Assembly: GCA_963702995.1 (NCBI GenBank)
Contig: OY969783.1
Coordinates: 4,588,001-4,652,000 of the forward strand
DNA length: 64,000 nt
Origin: MFD04580-c1 sp963702995
Lineage (GTDB): Bacteria > Planctomycetota > Phycisphaerae > Tepidisphaerales > Tepidisphaeraceae
Direction of reading: 5' to 3'
In this document: piece by piece, positions 36,411 through 45,926 of the stretch
Position numbering within the stretch: position 1 is the stretch's first letter
How the letters are laid out: each line of letters starts with the position of its first letter
Translations under genes and position numbers: made by a program
The notes under the pieces: model-generated
The model's database searches: none
Seen by the model: the letters and a program-made list of their open reading frames with translations, nothing else
Told to the model about the DNA's origin: nothing

Positions 36411-38656
36411 CTACTTCTGAACGGCGCCTACGGCGTTGACGCCCGAACGGAGGTTGCCATTCAGGTCGGTGATGACGCCGGGGACGGTGCGCCCCAGGCC
36501 CGCGAGCGACTGGAGCGGCGTTCCATTCCCGGAGATCTGGATGTTGCGGAAGATGTCGTTGAACACCTGCGGGTAGGCGTTCCATTCCTGCGGCGTCTTG
36601 AAGCCGATCGTGCCCGTGTAGTTCGGCCAGACCCAGTTAATGCCCCCTTGGGCATACCGGAAAATGTTGACCGGGTCAGGCCAGATGTTGTTGAAGATCG
36701 CCTTAAAGCTGGTCAGGTCGGTCTCCGTCACGTAGACGGGGGCCGCCCCATAGGTGCCGGGGGTGAGGTTGGGAGCGATGTAAAGGTTGTTCCCCAGCGT
36801 GATCGAGCCCGGGGTGGCGGCGCCGGCGGTGTGCAGGAACTGGCCGACGTGGCCGCTGTTGATCCCCGTGTTGTTGAGGATCTGGATATCCAGCAGGTAG
36901 CGGCCTTCGGAGTCCTTGGGGATCAGGGCGATGCCGACGCCGTTGGTGTCGTTCAGGATGTTGTTCCGGATCATCACATGGTGCGACCCGGTGTAGATAT
37001 TGATCGGGTAGTCGTGCGTCTGGTTCCCGTCGAGCACGACCCATTCGGTCGAAGTGTTGCTCGCTTCGGAGTGGTTGCCGAGCGGGCCGGTGCGGATCGG
37101 GCCGCCGTGGACGTTGTTGTAGGCGACGTACGCATACGCGCCCTTCTGGATCTCGATCGTCCCCTTGGAAAAATCTTGCGGGTCCACGTTCTGCCGGTTG
37201 GCGTTGGTGAAGTCGTTATAGGCGACGAGCAAATGGGAGAAGAGGCTCGCCCGCATCACGTGCTCGCGGGTCGAGTTGACGACCGTGTTGCCAAGCACGA
37301 CTTCGTCCGAGCCCTGGCACCAGAAGAAGTAGCCACGGATGCCGGTCGGGTCGGGGGCGGTGTTGTCCTCGATCAGCAGCCCGTGGGGCATCGTGTTCGT
37401 GTTGATCGCGTCGTCAACGTTCAGGAACGTGTTATTGCGGACCAGTTGATTCGTGCCGCCGATCGCCAGCGCGATCCCGGTGAAGTGGTTCGCGATGTTG
37501 CCAACGGGGGTAAACACGCTGTCGAACGTAAGGCCCTGGATGACGGTGTGGTCGGCGTACGTATGGATCATCGTCGAATGCGCCGTCATCTTGAGCACGG
37601 GCTGCGCCCCGGAGCCGTACGACCCGATCAGTACGTCTTTGGAGACGACCGAGATGCCGATCGGCGTGGTGACGGGGAACGTTTCGCCATCGTGAAAGAG
37701 GAGGCGAACGTTGCCCGCGCGTTGAAGGGCGTTGGCCCGGGCGACCGTCCGGATCGGGCTGCTCGGCGATAGCCCGTTGTTCGAATCGTTGCCGTTGGTG
37801 TCAACGTAGATGGTCCGCCGGTTGTCGGCCAGCACCGAGACCGACGCCCGCGCGCTGCTGATCTTGCCGGCTTCGTTGGTGATCGTCAGCGTGACCGTGT
37901 AGACGCCCGGGTTGTTATAGACGTGGGCCGCACTAAACCCGGTCAATTGATCGAAGCGGCCGGAGGGGTCGCCAAAGTCCCACTGATACCGCGCCGTGAG
38001 CGGCGTGCCCGCGCCGACGTTGCTGTTCAGGGCGTTCACCTGCACCGAGTCGGGCCCGATCCCGCCAGCGCCCATGATTGTGATCACCGGCGCCGGGCGC
38101 CGCCCGACGCGGCGGCCGGGACGCCCGACCCGCCCGACGACGCCGGCGCGCCCGTCGGCGTGGGGGAGGGTGTCGGCGTAGGGGTCGGCGTGGGCGTGGG
38201 CGTCGGCTTTGAGCCACCGACAACCGTGATCTTCACGTAGCCCTTGAGGCCCGGGCTGACGAAGAGGCTGTCGGTGCCGAAGCGAAGGACGGAGATCGAC
38301 TTGATCTGCCTGAGCGACAGCTTCCGGTGAATCCCATCGGCCGAGGCGTAGATCTGCCCTCTGGACGCACTCTGCACCGTCAGCTTGTTATGCCCGGGGG
38401 CGTTCCCCTCGATCGTGAGCACGCCGTTGGAAAGCGCCACGGACGACAGCAGACGGCGATCTTCCAGGGCCTCGAACAAAGGGGCCCGGCGGGGGCTCTG
38501 TGGACCGTTCAGCGACGAGTGATCGTCTGGCGCCGCATGGGGCGACCGCGCGCTCCACTTCGCGCCGGCGCTGTTCGCGCCGGTGCGGTTGCAGACGGGG
38601 GTGAAACGGGAGGCCAGGGCGGCGCACCACTCACTCGACTTGGACGGTCGTGCCAT
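36411..38656 (-). CDS. LEPR-XLL secreted protein with PKD domain and parallel beta-helix, frameshifted
   Basis: The N-terminal ~190 residues carry the planctomycete LEPR-XLL leader motif (FEALEDRRLLSS at residues 61-72), a short strand-rich domain and a long Thr-Pro repeat linker encoded by a G+C microsatellite at 38161-38210. The remaining 550 residues lie in another frame: a PKD-like domain (RYQWDFGDPSGRF, AAHVYNNPGVYTVTLTITNE) and a right-handed beta-helix (TIYVDTNGNDSNNGLSPSSP, TVIQGLTFDS, LVRNNTFLNVDDAI). Adding one C to the run at 38103-38105 joins the halves. The plan is that of a secreted or surface polysaccharide-active protein. No catalytic residues can be assigned. Confidence 0.8.
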
Positions 38657-38985
38657 CTCATTCCTCTGTTAACGAACCAGGTTCTCGGGCGTCGGATAGA
38701 ACAGATCGGGCGGCCAGGCCCCCGGGGCGGCAACCACTTCTGACACCTTTTGCGGAACAGGAAATACGGGGATGCGGGAAATCGATCAAGCGAAAAGTCG
38801 GCTCAAAACGAAAAAATCTCCTCCCGGCCCCGCCAATGCCCGCGCCCGGCCCCGCAAAGCGACACCGCTGACACAAAAAGAGTCGCGGCACCTTTTTTTA
38901 CGGCGGCCCGCCCCGGCCGGCTTGATCGCCGCTAAGTCCCGCCGGAGAATAGCCCGAGGCCAAACGGAGCTTGACGAGGTTTACT
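38657..38985. other. Divergent intergenic region
   Basis: About 330 bases between the minus-strand LEPR-XLL gene and the plus-strand OsmC gene. It must hold both promoters; a run of A and T bases lies at 38802-38822 and TTTTTTTA at 38891-38898, but no clear promoter pair is seen. Confidence 0.4.
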
Positions 38986-39414
38986 ATGGTCGAAATAGAT
39001 ATAGCGTATGAGGGAAGCCTGCACACCGCCGCGACCCACGCCCCTTCCGGCGCACGGCTCACCACCGACGCGCCCCGCGACAACATGGGGAAGGGAGAAA
39101 GCTTCTCCCCCACCGACCTGCTCGCCACCGCGCTGGGCACCTGCATGCTCACCACGATGGGGATCACCGCGAAAAAACTGGGCGTGGCGCTGGAGGGAGC
39201 GAGCGCGAGGGTCGTTAAAGAGATGGTGACCCAACCGTTGCGCCGCGTCGGGCGGCTGACGGTTGACATCGCCGTGCCGCACGAGGTCACACCCGACGTG
39301 CGCCGGCAGCTCGAGCAGGCGGCCCACAATTGTCCGGTCACCCAGAGCCTGCACCCCGACGTGCGGATCCCCGTGACGTTTCGATGGGGTGTGACGGATG
39401 CGCCGGTTGGGTAA
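38986..39414 (+). CDS. OsmC family protein
   Basis: A 142-residue OsmC/Ohr-fold protein. Both redox cysteines of the fold are present: ALGTCMLTTMG and AAHNCPVTQSLHPDV. The ESFSPTDLLATALGTCML signature is near-consensus. Members of this YhfA-like subgroup are thought to reduce organic hydroperoxides, though the substrate of this branch is not settled. The ATG at 38986 is preferred over a TTG five codons earlier. A strong bidirectional terminator follows at 39436-39480. Confidence 0.9.
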   Translation: MVEIDIAYEGSLHTAATHAPSGARLTTDAPRDNMGKGESFSPTDLLATALGTCMLTTMGITAKKLGVALEGASARVVKEMVTQPLRRVGRLTVDIAVPHEVTPDVRRQLEQAAHNCPVTQSLHPDVRIPVTFRWGVTDAPVG

Positions 39415-39435
39415 GCCGGGAAAGCAACCACGTGC

Positions 39436-39480
39436 AAACGAGGCGGCCGAGGCGTTGTCCGCGCCTCGGCCGCTTCGTTT
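39436..39480. terminator. Bidirectional terminator between osmC-like and FG-GAP genes
   Basis: AAACGAGGCGGCCGAGGCG (39436-39454) pairs with CGCCTCGGCCGCTTCGTTT (39462-39480): 19 bp with one G-U pair and a 7-base loop. A-rich on one side and T-rich on the other, it can terminate both converging genes. Confidence 0.85.
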
Positions 39481-39503
39481 GTTCGAACAACATCCCGCGT
39501 CCC

Positions 39504-40817
39504 CTATTTGGACGGCTCCTGCTGGAAGACGAAGGTCCCGTTCTTGTTGCCGACGATCACCGCCGGCCGCTTGGCGCCATTCAGGTCGCCCGCGACGACC
39601 TGGGTCCCGACGCCCGACGCGTCATCGATCAGGTGAGGGACGAACTCGGCCTTGCCATCCTTGCGAACGAGCTGGAACCAATAGAGGACGGACGGGGCAA
39701 GCGGTTCCACGTCGCCATGCGAGTGATGGGCGAAGTGGCGCTTTCCGGTGATGAGGTCCGGCAGCCCATCGCCATCAACATCGGCCATGAACAGGGCGTG
39801 CGGCTGTGAGAAGTGAACGGCATAGGGGCTCTCGGCCGCCTTGGCGCCGACGATCAGATGCTTCTCAAACTTCCCGTCATCCTTCTGCTCGAACCAGGCA
39901 AGGCCGTACCCATGCGCCTGGATACTGGTGATGACGTCGGGCTTTCCGTCGCCGTTGACGTCGTAGACGTACATCTGGGCGCCGCCATTGCCGAAGTCGG
40001 CCGCGTGAAAGGCCCACGGCGCGGTTGAGTTGATGTCGGCGGGCTGCTCGTACCATCCCTTGGCCACGAGGAGATCGTTGCGGCCGTCGCCGTTCACATC
40101 GCCCCAGCCGATCCCGTGCGTGAACTTCTGGTAGTCCTTGGTCTTCTCGCATGCCGGGTGCCATGACCAGAGCGCCGTCGGGTTGGCCGGGTCGGGCTGG
40201 GCATAGCCGATCTGGCCGCCGCTCATGCAGATCAGGACGGGCTTGCCGTTGCGAAGGAAATCGCCGAAGCCGGGCGACTCATTATCGACGACATGAAACG
40301 CCTCGTGCTTTTCCCACGGCCGATCGGCCCCCTTGGGGTTTTCGAACCAGAAAGCTTCCTTGCCGGGGAACCCGACCACCAGAACGTCATCCCACCCGTC
40401 GCCGTTGAAGTCGGCGACGAAGGTCAGGAAATTTTCCGAGTAGGCGCCGTCGGCTTTGTACTCTTTGGGGGCGTAGATCTCGTGCCGTTTGTCGGAGCTA
40501 AAGTCCGGGCCTTCGTACCAGTAAGGCCCGCTGACGACGTCCATCTTGCCGTCATGATTGAAGTCACCAAAGTTCGCGCCTTCGCAGTAGAAGGTGGTGG
40601 AGAGGGTGGTCTTCTTCCAGTGGATGGGCGTCTGCGGCCCGGGGGCGACCGGCTCATCTCCGGCGGCCGCGGGGTGGACCAGTTCCGGCTTCGCGTCGGC
40701 CGCCAGGGCCGGGGCGGCCGACGCCAGGAGCAACAGCGACGCCGCCGTGAGGCTTTGGCGCCCGATCACCGCGAGGCGTCGCAGGAGGGACGAACCGTCC
40801 GTCGTTAGGCTTTTCAT
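39504..40817 (-). CDS. Secreted FG-GAP/VCBS repeat protein
   Basis: A ~437-residue exported protein with a signal peptide (SLTAASLLLLASAAPALA). It contains at least five FG-GAP/VCBS repeats with calcium-loop patterns: DFNHDGKMDVVSG, DFNGDGWDDVLV, DVNGDGRNDLLVA, DVNGDGKPDVITS and DVDGDGLPDLITG, so it is a beta-propeller of the integrin alpha type. Such proteins are abundant in planctomycetes and of mostly unknown role. AAGGA precedes the ATG at 40817. It converges with the OsmC gene. Confidence 0.88.
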   Translation of the reverse strand: MKSLTTDGSSLLRRLAVIGRQSLTAASLLLLASAAPALAADAKPELVHPAAAGDEPVAPGPQTPIHWKKTTLSTTFYCEGANFGDFNHDGKMDVVSGPYWYEGPDFSSDKRHEIYAPKEYKADGAYSENFLTFVADFNGDGWDDVLVVGFPGKEAFWFENPKGADRPWEKHEAFHVVDNESPGFGDFLRNGKPVLICMSGGQIGYAQPDPANPTALWSWHPACEKTKDYQKFTHGIGWGDVNGDGRNDLLVAKGWYEQPADINSTAPWAFHAADFGNGGAQMYVYDVNGDGKPDVITSIQAHGYGLAWFEQKDDGKFEKHLIVGAKAAESPYAVHFSQPHALFMADVDGDGLPDLITGKRHFAHHSHGDVEPLAPSVLYWFQLVRKDGKAEFVPHLIDDASGVGTQVVAGDLNGAKRPAVIVGNKNGTFVFQQEPSK

Positions 40818-41142
40818 TACAGGGTCCTTGGGTAGGGGGCAGCCTCGCCTGATTCGCATGAAGCAATCGTGACGTGCGGCGGAGGCGCCGGGCTGGAAAA
40901 TACCCGAAACGCGGCCCCTCGTCAGCCGCGAGGCATCGCTGAATGCCTCCGCTTCGCACGGCGCGCCGCACAAGTGGAATACTGGGCGTCTCGACCCCCG
41001 TTGTGAAACACAGGCGCCCAGGCCAAACCTCCAACGGCCGCGGCCACCGTTCGGGCTTTCAGGAAAAGCGGCACAAACGGTGCCTGCGCCGTTCGCGTAA
41101 GAAGGTTGACAAGGTGGACGTAAGACAGGTGGTTCAGTGGTG
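40818..41142. other. Gap between FG-GAP and LEPR-XLL genes
   Basis: About 325 bases with no gene that I can support. It contains the promoter side of the minus-strand FG-GAP gene; no promoter motif is convincing. Confidence 0.4.
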
Positions 41143-41172
41143 AAAAAGGCCCGCGTCAGGTGACGCGGGCCT
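41143..41172 (-). terminator. Intrinsic terminator of the LEPR-XLL choice-of-anchor gene
   Basis: On the minus strand AGGCCCGCGTCA-CC-TGACGCGGGCCT is followed directly by TTTT. The 12-bp stem (effectively about 10 bp with a 4-6 base loop) plus T tract is a classical intrinsic terminator, 34 bases after the stop. Confidence 0.85.
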
Positions 41173-41205
41173 CGTCTTAGGATTCCGTTTCAATCAGGTC
41201 ATTCT

Positions 41206-42270
41206 TCAGTTCCCGGCCGGCTTGATGTTCGTCGCGATCCAGACTTCGTCCTGGTAGTCGAAGTTCTCGCCGGTGGCGGCCGCCCCGGGGCTGTAGTCCA
41301 GGCCGAACAAGTAGGTGTTCGGGATGATCGCCCCGGTGTGGTCGCGCAGCGGGTAGGCTCGGATGTGGTGGCCTGCTCCGCCGGAGTTATTGAGCTTGTC
41401 GTCGGTGAACTCGTAGTCGAGCTTAAAGCCGAACGGGCCGGTTGGCTTGAACGTGCCGGCCGCCTTCGTGCCGGGCTTGCCCTGCTGATCGGGAAGGAGC
41501 GTCTGCCCGCCGCTGTCGGCAATCGTGAAGAGGTTATGCCCGCTTCGCGACCCCTTGTTGTACCAGGCAAAAACGACCGGCAGCATCTTGTGATAAGACG
41601 CCAGGACGCGCACGTTCACCGGCTGGCTGGAACTGGCGGCCGTCCAGTAGGCGCTCTGCACTTCCTCCCCGTAGTATTTCTGCGTCGAGGTCACATCGAG
41701 CGTGGGGACCGGCTTGGAGTTGATGTTCGTCTTGTAGTTCGACAGCAGGTTCACCACTGATTGCAGGCTGGGCTCCTCCGAATATTCCGAATGGTCCTGA
41801 TACCAGCCGGAAAGCTGCTCGACGACCTTGGGGCTCTTGGGGTCGTTGGTGCCCAGCGTCAGGGTGCCGTTATAGACGCCGGCGAGCTTCGGGTTGAACG
41901 GCCCGTCCGTCTGGTTGAACGTGTAGGCCGGGACCTTGGTCGGGATGAACTGCAGGGTGATGTCCTCGTACTTTCCGGCGGGGATGGACGTCATCGGCGA
42001 GGCGCTGGAGATCTTCCACGGCCCGCTGATCGCGATCGACGAAATGATCAGCGGCGCTGTCCCATTGTTGTGCAGCCGCATCGTCGCGTGGTCGTGTACC
42101 GAGTTGGGGACGGTCGTGTCCAGGTGTTTGATGTAATTGAAGACCAGGCGCTCCGGGCCGGGGAGGATGTCCAGGTTCTCGACAACGGCCGCCGGCGCGC
42201 CGGACATCAGAGTCCGAGCTTCGAGCGGCTCGATGCAGCTTGCCGGCCGCGAGGGAGATAGCTTCGCCAT
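41206..42270 (-). CDS. LEPR-XLL secreted protein with Ig-like (choice-of-anchor type) domain
   Basis: A 354-residue exported protein. The N-terminus has the planctomycete LEPR-XLL motif (CIEPLEARTLMSGA at residues 12-25). The next ~120 residues form an Ig-like sandwich of the choice-of-anchor D/ASPM-SPD-2-hydin type (HATMRLHNNGTAPLIISSIA, ISGPWKIS). The remaining 200 residues are a separate strand-rich domain (VFAWYNKGSRSGHNLFTIAD) without recognised active site. GGAGAG precedes the ATG at 42270 and a strong terminator follows. The LEPR-XLL motif is taken as a surface-targeting signal, by family knowledge. Confidence 0.8.
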   Translation of the reverse strand: MAKLSPSRPASCIEPLEARTLMSGAPAAVVENLDILPGPERLVFNYIKHLDTTVPNSVHDHATMRLHNNGTAPLIISSIAISGPWKISSASPMTSIPAGKYEDITLQFIPTKVPAYTFNQTDGPFNPKLAGVYNGTLTLGTNDPKSPKVVEQLSGWYQDHSEYSEEPSLQSVVNLLSNYKTNINSKPVPTLDVTSTQKYYGEEVQSAYWTAASSSQPVNVRVLASYHKMLPVVFAWYNKGSRSGHNLFTIADSGGQTLLPDQQGKPGTKAAGTFKPTGPFGFKLDYEFTDDKLNNSGGAGHHIRAYPLRDHTGAIIPNTYLFGLDYSPGAAATGENFDYQDEVWIATNIKPAGN

Positions 42271-42571
42271 GATCAATTCTCTCCGCCTGTAAATCGTCCA
42301 GCCCGACAAACGAGGGGTGGGTCAATCAGTTCCCCAGATTACACCGCAATGTTACTCGATGGTTGTGGGGCCCGTGGTGGAAAAACGACGGATCAGCCGG
42401 CCAGTGGATGCCGCCCGCGCATCGCATGACCTTTATCCCGCGCATACGCGGGGAGGCGCGGCAGGGTTCGTTCGAGCTTGGCGGCCGCAGTGACAACCGG
42501 GCCCGCGGCTTCCGTTGCCGGCGCGGCCCCGGCGTGGACCGCGCACATGCAGGTAGGGCCGAGCAGGGCGA
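42271..42571. other. Gap between rimO and the LEPR-XLL gene
   Basis: About 300 bases, no well-supported gene. A short minus-strand frame starts with a GTG overlapping the rimO stop at 42575 but is not convincing. Confidence 0.35.
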
Positions 42572-44089
42572 TCACGATCTGACGACCGCAAGGCTGCGCG
42601 ACCGTTTGCGGGGCACTTCGGCGATCAGGTCGTACGCCTGATAATCCGTGACTTTCACGTTCAACAGTTGCCCGGCGTGAAGGCCGGCGCCATGCACGTA
42701 CGTGACGGAGTCGATGTCGGGCGCCTGTGCGTGGCTTCGCGCCACAAAGCCATCTTCCGCGTCGCGGCCGGCAGGGCGATCGACCAGGACCTCGATCGTC
42801 TGCCCGACCATCCGCTTCGCCCGCGCGAACGCGACCTCCTGCTGGGCGAGCATCAAGTCTTCGACGCGCTGCCGCTTGACGTCGTCGGGCACCTGCCCCG
42901 GCAGCTTCGCCATGGGCGTGCCCGGCTCGGCGCTATAGGGGAACACGCCCATCATGTCGAACCCGAACTCGCGGACGAACTTCACGAGCTCCTCGTGCTG
43001 GGCGTCGGTCTCGCCGGGTGAGCCCGCGATGAACGTCGTGCGAATCGTGATGCCCGGCACCCACTTCCGCAGCTTGTCGAGCAGCGTTTCGATCTGGGCA
43101 CGGGTCACGCGGCGACGCATGCGGGTCAGCACGTCGTCGTTGATGTGCTGGAGGGGCATGTCGATGTATTTTACGATTCGCGGCCGCTCCGCGATCGTCT
43201 TGATCATCTCATCCGTAAAGCAGGAGGGATACGCGTACATCAGCCGCAGCCAGTGAACGTCGGTCAGTTCCTTGTCCAGCGTTCGCAGCAGGCCGGACAG
43301 GCCGGCGGCGTAGTTGATGTCGGTGCCGTAGCTGGTGGTGTCTTGCCCGATAAGATTCAGCTCGACCGCGCCGTCGGCCGCCAGCTCGCGGGCCTCGGCG
43401 AGGAGTTGCTCGATGGGCTTGGATCGCATGAGCCCGCGGATGGACGGGATCGTGCAGAAGGTGCAACCCTGGTTGCACCCTTCGCTGATCCGGAGGTAGG
43501 CGAAGTGCCGCGGCGTGAGGCGGAGGCGAGCGCGGTCGTCTTCGAAGACGGGAAGGCGGTTGGTCTTGGTCTGGCGGATGTCGCCGTTGGCCAGCGCGTC
43601 GGGCAGGCCCACTAGCGCGTCGGCCGCCGCGCCCCCTTCGAGCTTTGCCTTGGCGGCCAGCTCCTTCGACAGGTCGTGATACTTCCCCAGGTAGTGCCCG
43701 TGCTCCTGGCGCGGGTTCTCGGCGCCGTTCACGGCCTCAACGATGTGTTCGCGATCGAAGACGCCAACCAGGCGATCGATCCCCGGCGCGTCGTTGAGGA
43801 GCTTGGTCTTATGGCGTTGAACGAGGCACCCGGCGACGACGACGCGCTTGCAGCGGCCGCTCGTTTTCATCTCGATCGCCTCGCGGATTTCGCGCAGGCT
43901 TTCGTCTTTCGAGGCTTCAAGGAATCCGCAAGTATTGATGACGATCGCGTCGGCCTCGGCGGCGTTGTGGGTAATCGCCAACCCGTCGGCCGCGAGCAGC
44001 CCGAGCATCCGCTCGCTATCAACGAGGTTCTTCGGGCAGCCGAGGCTGACGAACGCGACGGACCGTATCTTCTGCGACCGCTTAGCCAT
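42572..44089 (-). CDS. rimO: Ribosomal protein S12 methylthiotransferase RimO
   Basis: A radical-SAM methylthiotransferase that modifies an aspartate of ribosomal protein S12. Three domains are visible. The N-terminal UPF0004 domain has its three cluster cysteines (VSLGCPKNLVDSE, INTCGFLEASKDES, VAGCLVQRH). The radical-SAM core has the CxxxCxxC site (EGCNQGCTFCTIPSIRG). The C-terminal TRAM domain begins at about QTIEVLVDRPAGRD. Length is 505 residues; an insertion of about 20 residues around AKLEGGAAADALVGLPDALA is longer than in many homologues. The start at 44089 is the family N-terminus. Confidence 0.96.
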   Translation of the reverse strand: MAKRSQKIRSVAFVSLGCPKNLVDSERMLGLLAADGLAITHNAAEADAIVINTCGFLEASKDESLREIREAIEMKTSGRCKRVVVAGCLVQRHKTKLLNDAPGIDRLVGVFDREHIVEAVNGAENPRQEHGHYLGKYHDLSKELAAKAKLEGGAAADALVGLPDALANGDIRQTKTNRLPVFEDDRARLRLTPRHFAYLRISEGCNQGCTFCTIPSIRGLMRSKPIEQLLAEARELAADGAVELNLIGQDTTSYGTDINYAAGLSGLLRTLDKELTDVHWLRLMYAYPSCFTDEMIKTIAERPRIVKYIDMPLQHINDDVLTRMRRRVTRAQIETLLDKLRKWVPGITIRTTFIAGSPGETDAQHEELVKFVREFGFDMMGVFPYSAEPGTPMAKLPGQVPDDVKRQRVEDLMLAQQEVAFARAKRMVGQTIEVLVDRPAGRDAEDGFVARSHAQAPDIDSVTYVHGAGLHAGQLLNVKVTDYQAYDLIAEVPRKRSRSLAVVRS

Positions 44090-44194
44090 ACGAATCTTTC
44101 GAGGGAACGCGAACTCTTGCGAACCGGGCAGTGTATCGTGCCGCTCGGGCAGAGTAAAACGCCGACGGAGCGTCGAAGTTCGGTGAATTCGAAG

Positions 44195-44254
44195 GTAGCA
44201 GGCACACTCCGTGTGCCGTCCGCGCGGCCTTGGCACACATAGTGTGCCCGCTAC
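44195..44254. repeat. GTAGC-GGCACAC palindromic element
   Basis: GTAGCAGGCACACT (44195-44208) and AGTGTGCCCGCTAC (44241-44254) form an inverted repeat matching in 13 of 14 bases, with an inner GTGTGCC/GGCACAC pair. It lies between rimO and the plus-strand Uma2 gene, so it is in a divergent promoter region. Confidence 0.7.
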
Positions 44255-44306
44255 AGGGCCTCTTCGCGTCGTTGTCGGTCCCCCGAACAACTGATAGGTT
44301 TACTCC

Positions 44307-44924
44307 ATGGGCTTGCCACAACCGGTGAAGCGCTACACGCCAGAGGAGTATTACACCCTTGAGCGTGTCGCGACGTATAAGAGTGACTACTACGACGGTG
44401 AGATCTTCGCGATGGCGGGGGGAACCTCTCGCCACAGCCTGATTGTTATGAATGTTGGCGGAGAGCTTCGCCAGAGACTCAAAGGGAACCCTTGTACGCC
44501 CTACGAGTCGAATCAAAGGGTCGCGATTCAAGCGACGGGTTTACGCGTTTACCCCGACGTAAGCGTCTATTGTGAGGCATTAAAATACGACGACCAAGAT
44601 TCCCGATTAGAGACGGCGATTAACCCGACACTGGTGATTGAGGTCCTTTCCCCTTCCACGGAGGCCTACGACCGGGGCCTGAAGTTCGACAATTACCGCC
44701 AAATCCCATCACTTCGCGGTTACGTACTGGTATCGCAGGAGGTGCCCCATGTCGAAACGTTTGAGCGGCGGCCGGATGGGTCTTGGCTGATGCGGGAGGA
44801 CCGGAAGCTGGATGGGTCGGTCGAACTGCCCGGCCTTAATCTCTCCCTGCCGCTCGCGGAGATCTATGACCGGGTTGAGTTCCCGGCCTCGCAGCGCCCG
44901 CCCCGGCCACAGGCGGAACTCTGA
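44307..44924 (+). CDS. Uma2 family (DUF820) nuclease-like protein
   Basis: A 205-residue PD-(D/E)XK-fold protein of the Uma2 family. Motifs: YYDGEIFAMAGGTSRHSLI, YPDVSVYCE, LVIEVLSPSTEAYDRGLKFD and YRQIPSLRGYVLV. The family is greatly expanded in planctomycetes and cyanobacteria; its function is not established. The gene is visibly richer in A+T than its neighbours (for example around 44500-44650), a sign of recent acquisition. Its stop codon is embedded in the start of a dispersed hairpin repeat. Confidence 0.88.
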   Translation: MGLPQPVKRYTPEEYYTLERVATYKSDYYDGEIFAMAGGTSRHSLIVMNVGGELRQRLKGNPCTPYESNQRVAIQATGLRVYPDVSVYCEALKYDDQDSRLETAINPTLVIEVLSPSTEAYDRGLKFDNYRQIPSLRGYVLVSQEVPHVETFERRPDGSWLMREDRKLDGSVELPGLNLSLPLAEIYDRVEFPASQRPPRPQAEL

Positions 44925-44985
44925 ACCTTGGAACGGCGACGCCCTTGTCGGCTCGATGCAAAAGGCCGACGAGAACGTCGGCTTG
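44925..44985. repeat. Dispersed hairpin repeat (GTCGGCTC family), copy B
   Basis: ACGCCCTTGTCGGCTCGATG and AAGGCCGACGAGAACGTCGG form an imperfect hairpin. It resembles the copies at 13765-13835 and 48999-49061. The preceding GAACTCTGAACCT is shared with the latter copy and includes the last codons of the Uma2 gene. Confidence 0.65.
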
Positions 44986-45117
44986 CCCAAAAAACGCTCA
45001 GGCCGCTTTCCGCATCGTGCAGGCAATTTTGTCGATAAAGACGGCCAAACGCTGCGCCTTCCGTTCAGGCAGGCCCGCGCCTTGTTCGTCGTGTCGCGCC
45101 GGATTTACAATCGTTGC

Positions 45118-45717
45118 ATGACGGCCGCGAAACGCCTCAAGCTCGTCTCGCCTGATGATTATCTCGCCGGGGAACTCGCTTCAACCACGAAGCACGAATA
45201 CCTCGGCGGCGTCATCTACGCGATGGCTGGGGCGACCAATGCCCACAACCTGATCTCAACGAATGTCGCCGCCGCGTTGCACACGCGGTTACGCGGCCGC
45301 CCATGCCGGGCGTTCAACTCTGACACGAAGATTCGCCTTCGGGTCGGGGGTCAAACGCGGTTCTATTACCCCGACGCGTCGGTGGTTTGCACACCGAACC
45401 CGCCGACGGACTCGTTTCAGGACGAGCCTGTGGTAGTCGTCGAGGTGATGTCGGCTTCTACCCGTCGCCTGGACGAGGGGGAGAAGCGAGACGCCTATCT
45501 GACGCTCGCATCGCTCTCGAATCTGATCCTGATCGAGCAGGATGCGCCGGCGGCCGTCGTCTATCGCCGGGCGGCCGAGGGGTTTGTCCGCCAGGCGTAC
45601 GAGGGATTGGCGGCCGTCGTGCCCCTGGACGAGATCGGCGTGAGCCTGCCGCTCGCCGACGGGTATGAAGCGGTCGATCTCCCTGCCAGCTTCCAATCGG
45701 TGACGGATCTTGATTGA
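45118..45717 (+). CDS. Uma2 family (DUF820) nuclease-like protein, second gene
   Basis: A 199-residue Uma2 protein. It shares with its upstream neighbour the pattern EYLGGVIYAMAGATNAHNLI, YYPDASVVC and VVVVEVMSASTRRLDEGEKR but is diverged and much richer in G+C, so this is not a recent tandem duplication. The ATG at 45118 gives the family start (LKLVSPDDYLAGE). The role is unknown. It converges with the small minus-strand gene that ends 21 bases further on. Confidence 0.88.
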   Translation: MTAAKRLKLVSPDDYLAGELASTTKHEYLGGVIYAMAGATNAHNLISTNVAAALHTRLRGRPCRAFNSDTKIRLRVGGQTRFYYPDASVVCTPNPPTDSFQDEPVVVVEVMSASTRRLDEGEKRDAYLTLASLSNLILIEQDAPAAVVYRRAAEGFVRQAYEGLAAVVPLDEIGVSLPLADGYEAVDLPASFQSVTDLD

Positions 45718-45737
45718 ACAGCGGGGCGAAGGGCCGT

Positions 45738-45926
45738 TCACATCCGCGGGTCGTGTCGCTCATCGAGTTGTTCGTCGCGCAGGTCGTTCAGCAGGTCAAC
45801 GAAGTCGTGGTCGTCCAGTTCGAACCATTCGGGGATGGCGGCCGCCAGGCAGCCGCGGCGGGCGGCGAGCGCTGCGACGATCTTGTGCTTGAGCTCGGGG
45901 TCCAGGATTTCACGGATGCGGATCAT
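45738..45926 (-). CDS. Small acidic hypothetical protein, coupled to upstream membrane gene
   Basis: A 62-residue helical protein: IRIREILDPELKHKIVAALA, then EWFELDDHDFVDLLNDLRDE. Its ATG at 45926 overlaps the end of the preceding membrane protein gene by 17 bases, which suggests translational coupling. I do not recognise a family. The codon pattern and the coupling argue that it is real. Confidence 0.6.
   Translation of the reverse strand: MIRIREILDPELKHKIVAALAARRGCLAAAIPEWFELDDHDFVDLLNDLRDEQLDERHDPRM

Noticed and set aside
36648..37772. A 374-codon plus-strand frame opposite the beta-helix gene
   Set aside because: The minus strand has the PKD and beta-helix pattern; the plus frame is low-information Val/Asp/Arg text.
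38161..38210. G+C microsatellite considered as an intergenic repeat
   Set aside because: It encodes the Thr-Pro linker of the LEPR-XLL beta-helix protein and is in frame with it.
42393..42575. A 60-codon minus-strand frame starting with a GTG that overlaps the rimO stop
   Set aside because: The GTGA coupling is suggestive, but the protein text shows no domain and the start is weak. Left out for lack of support.
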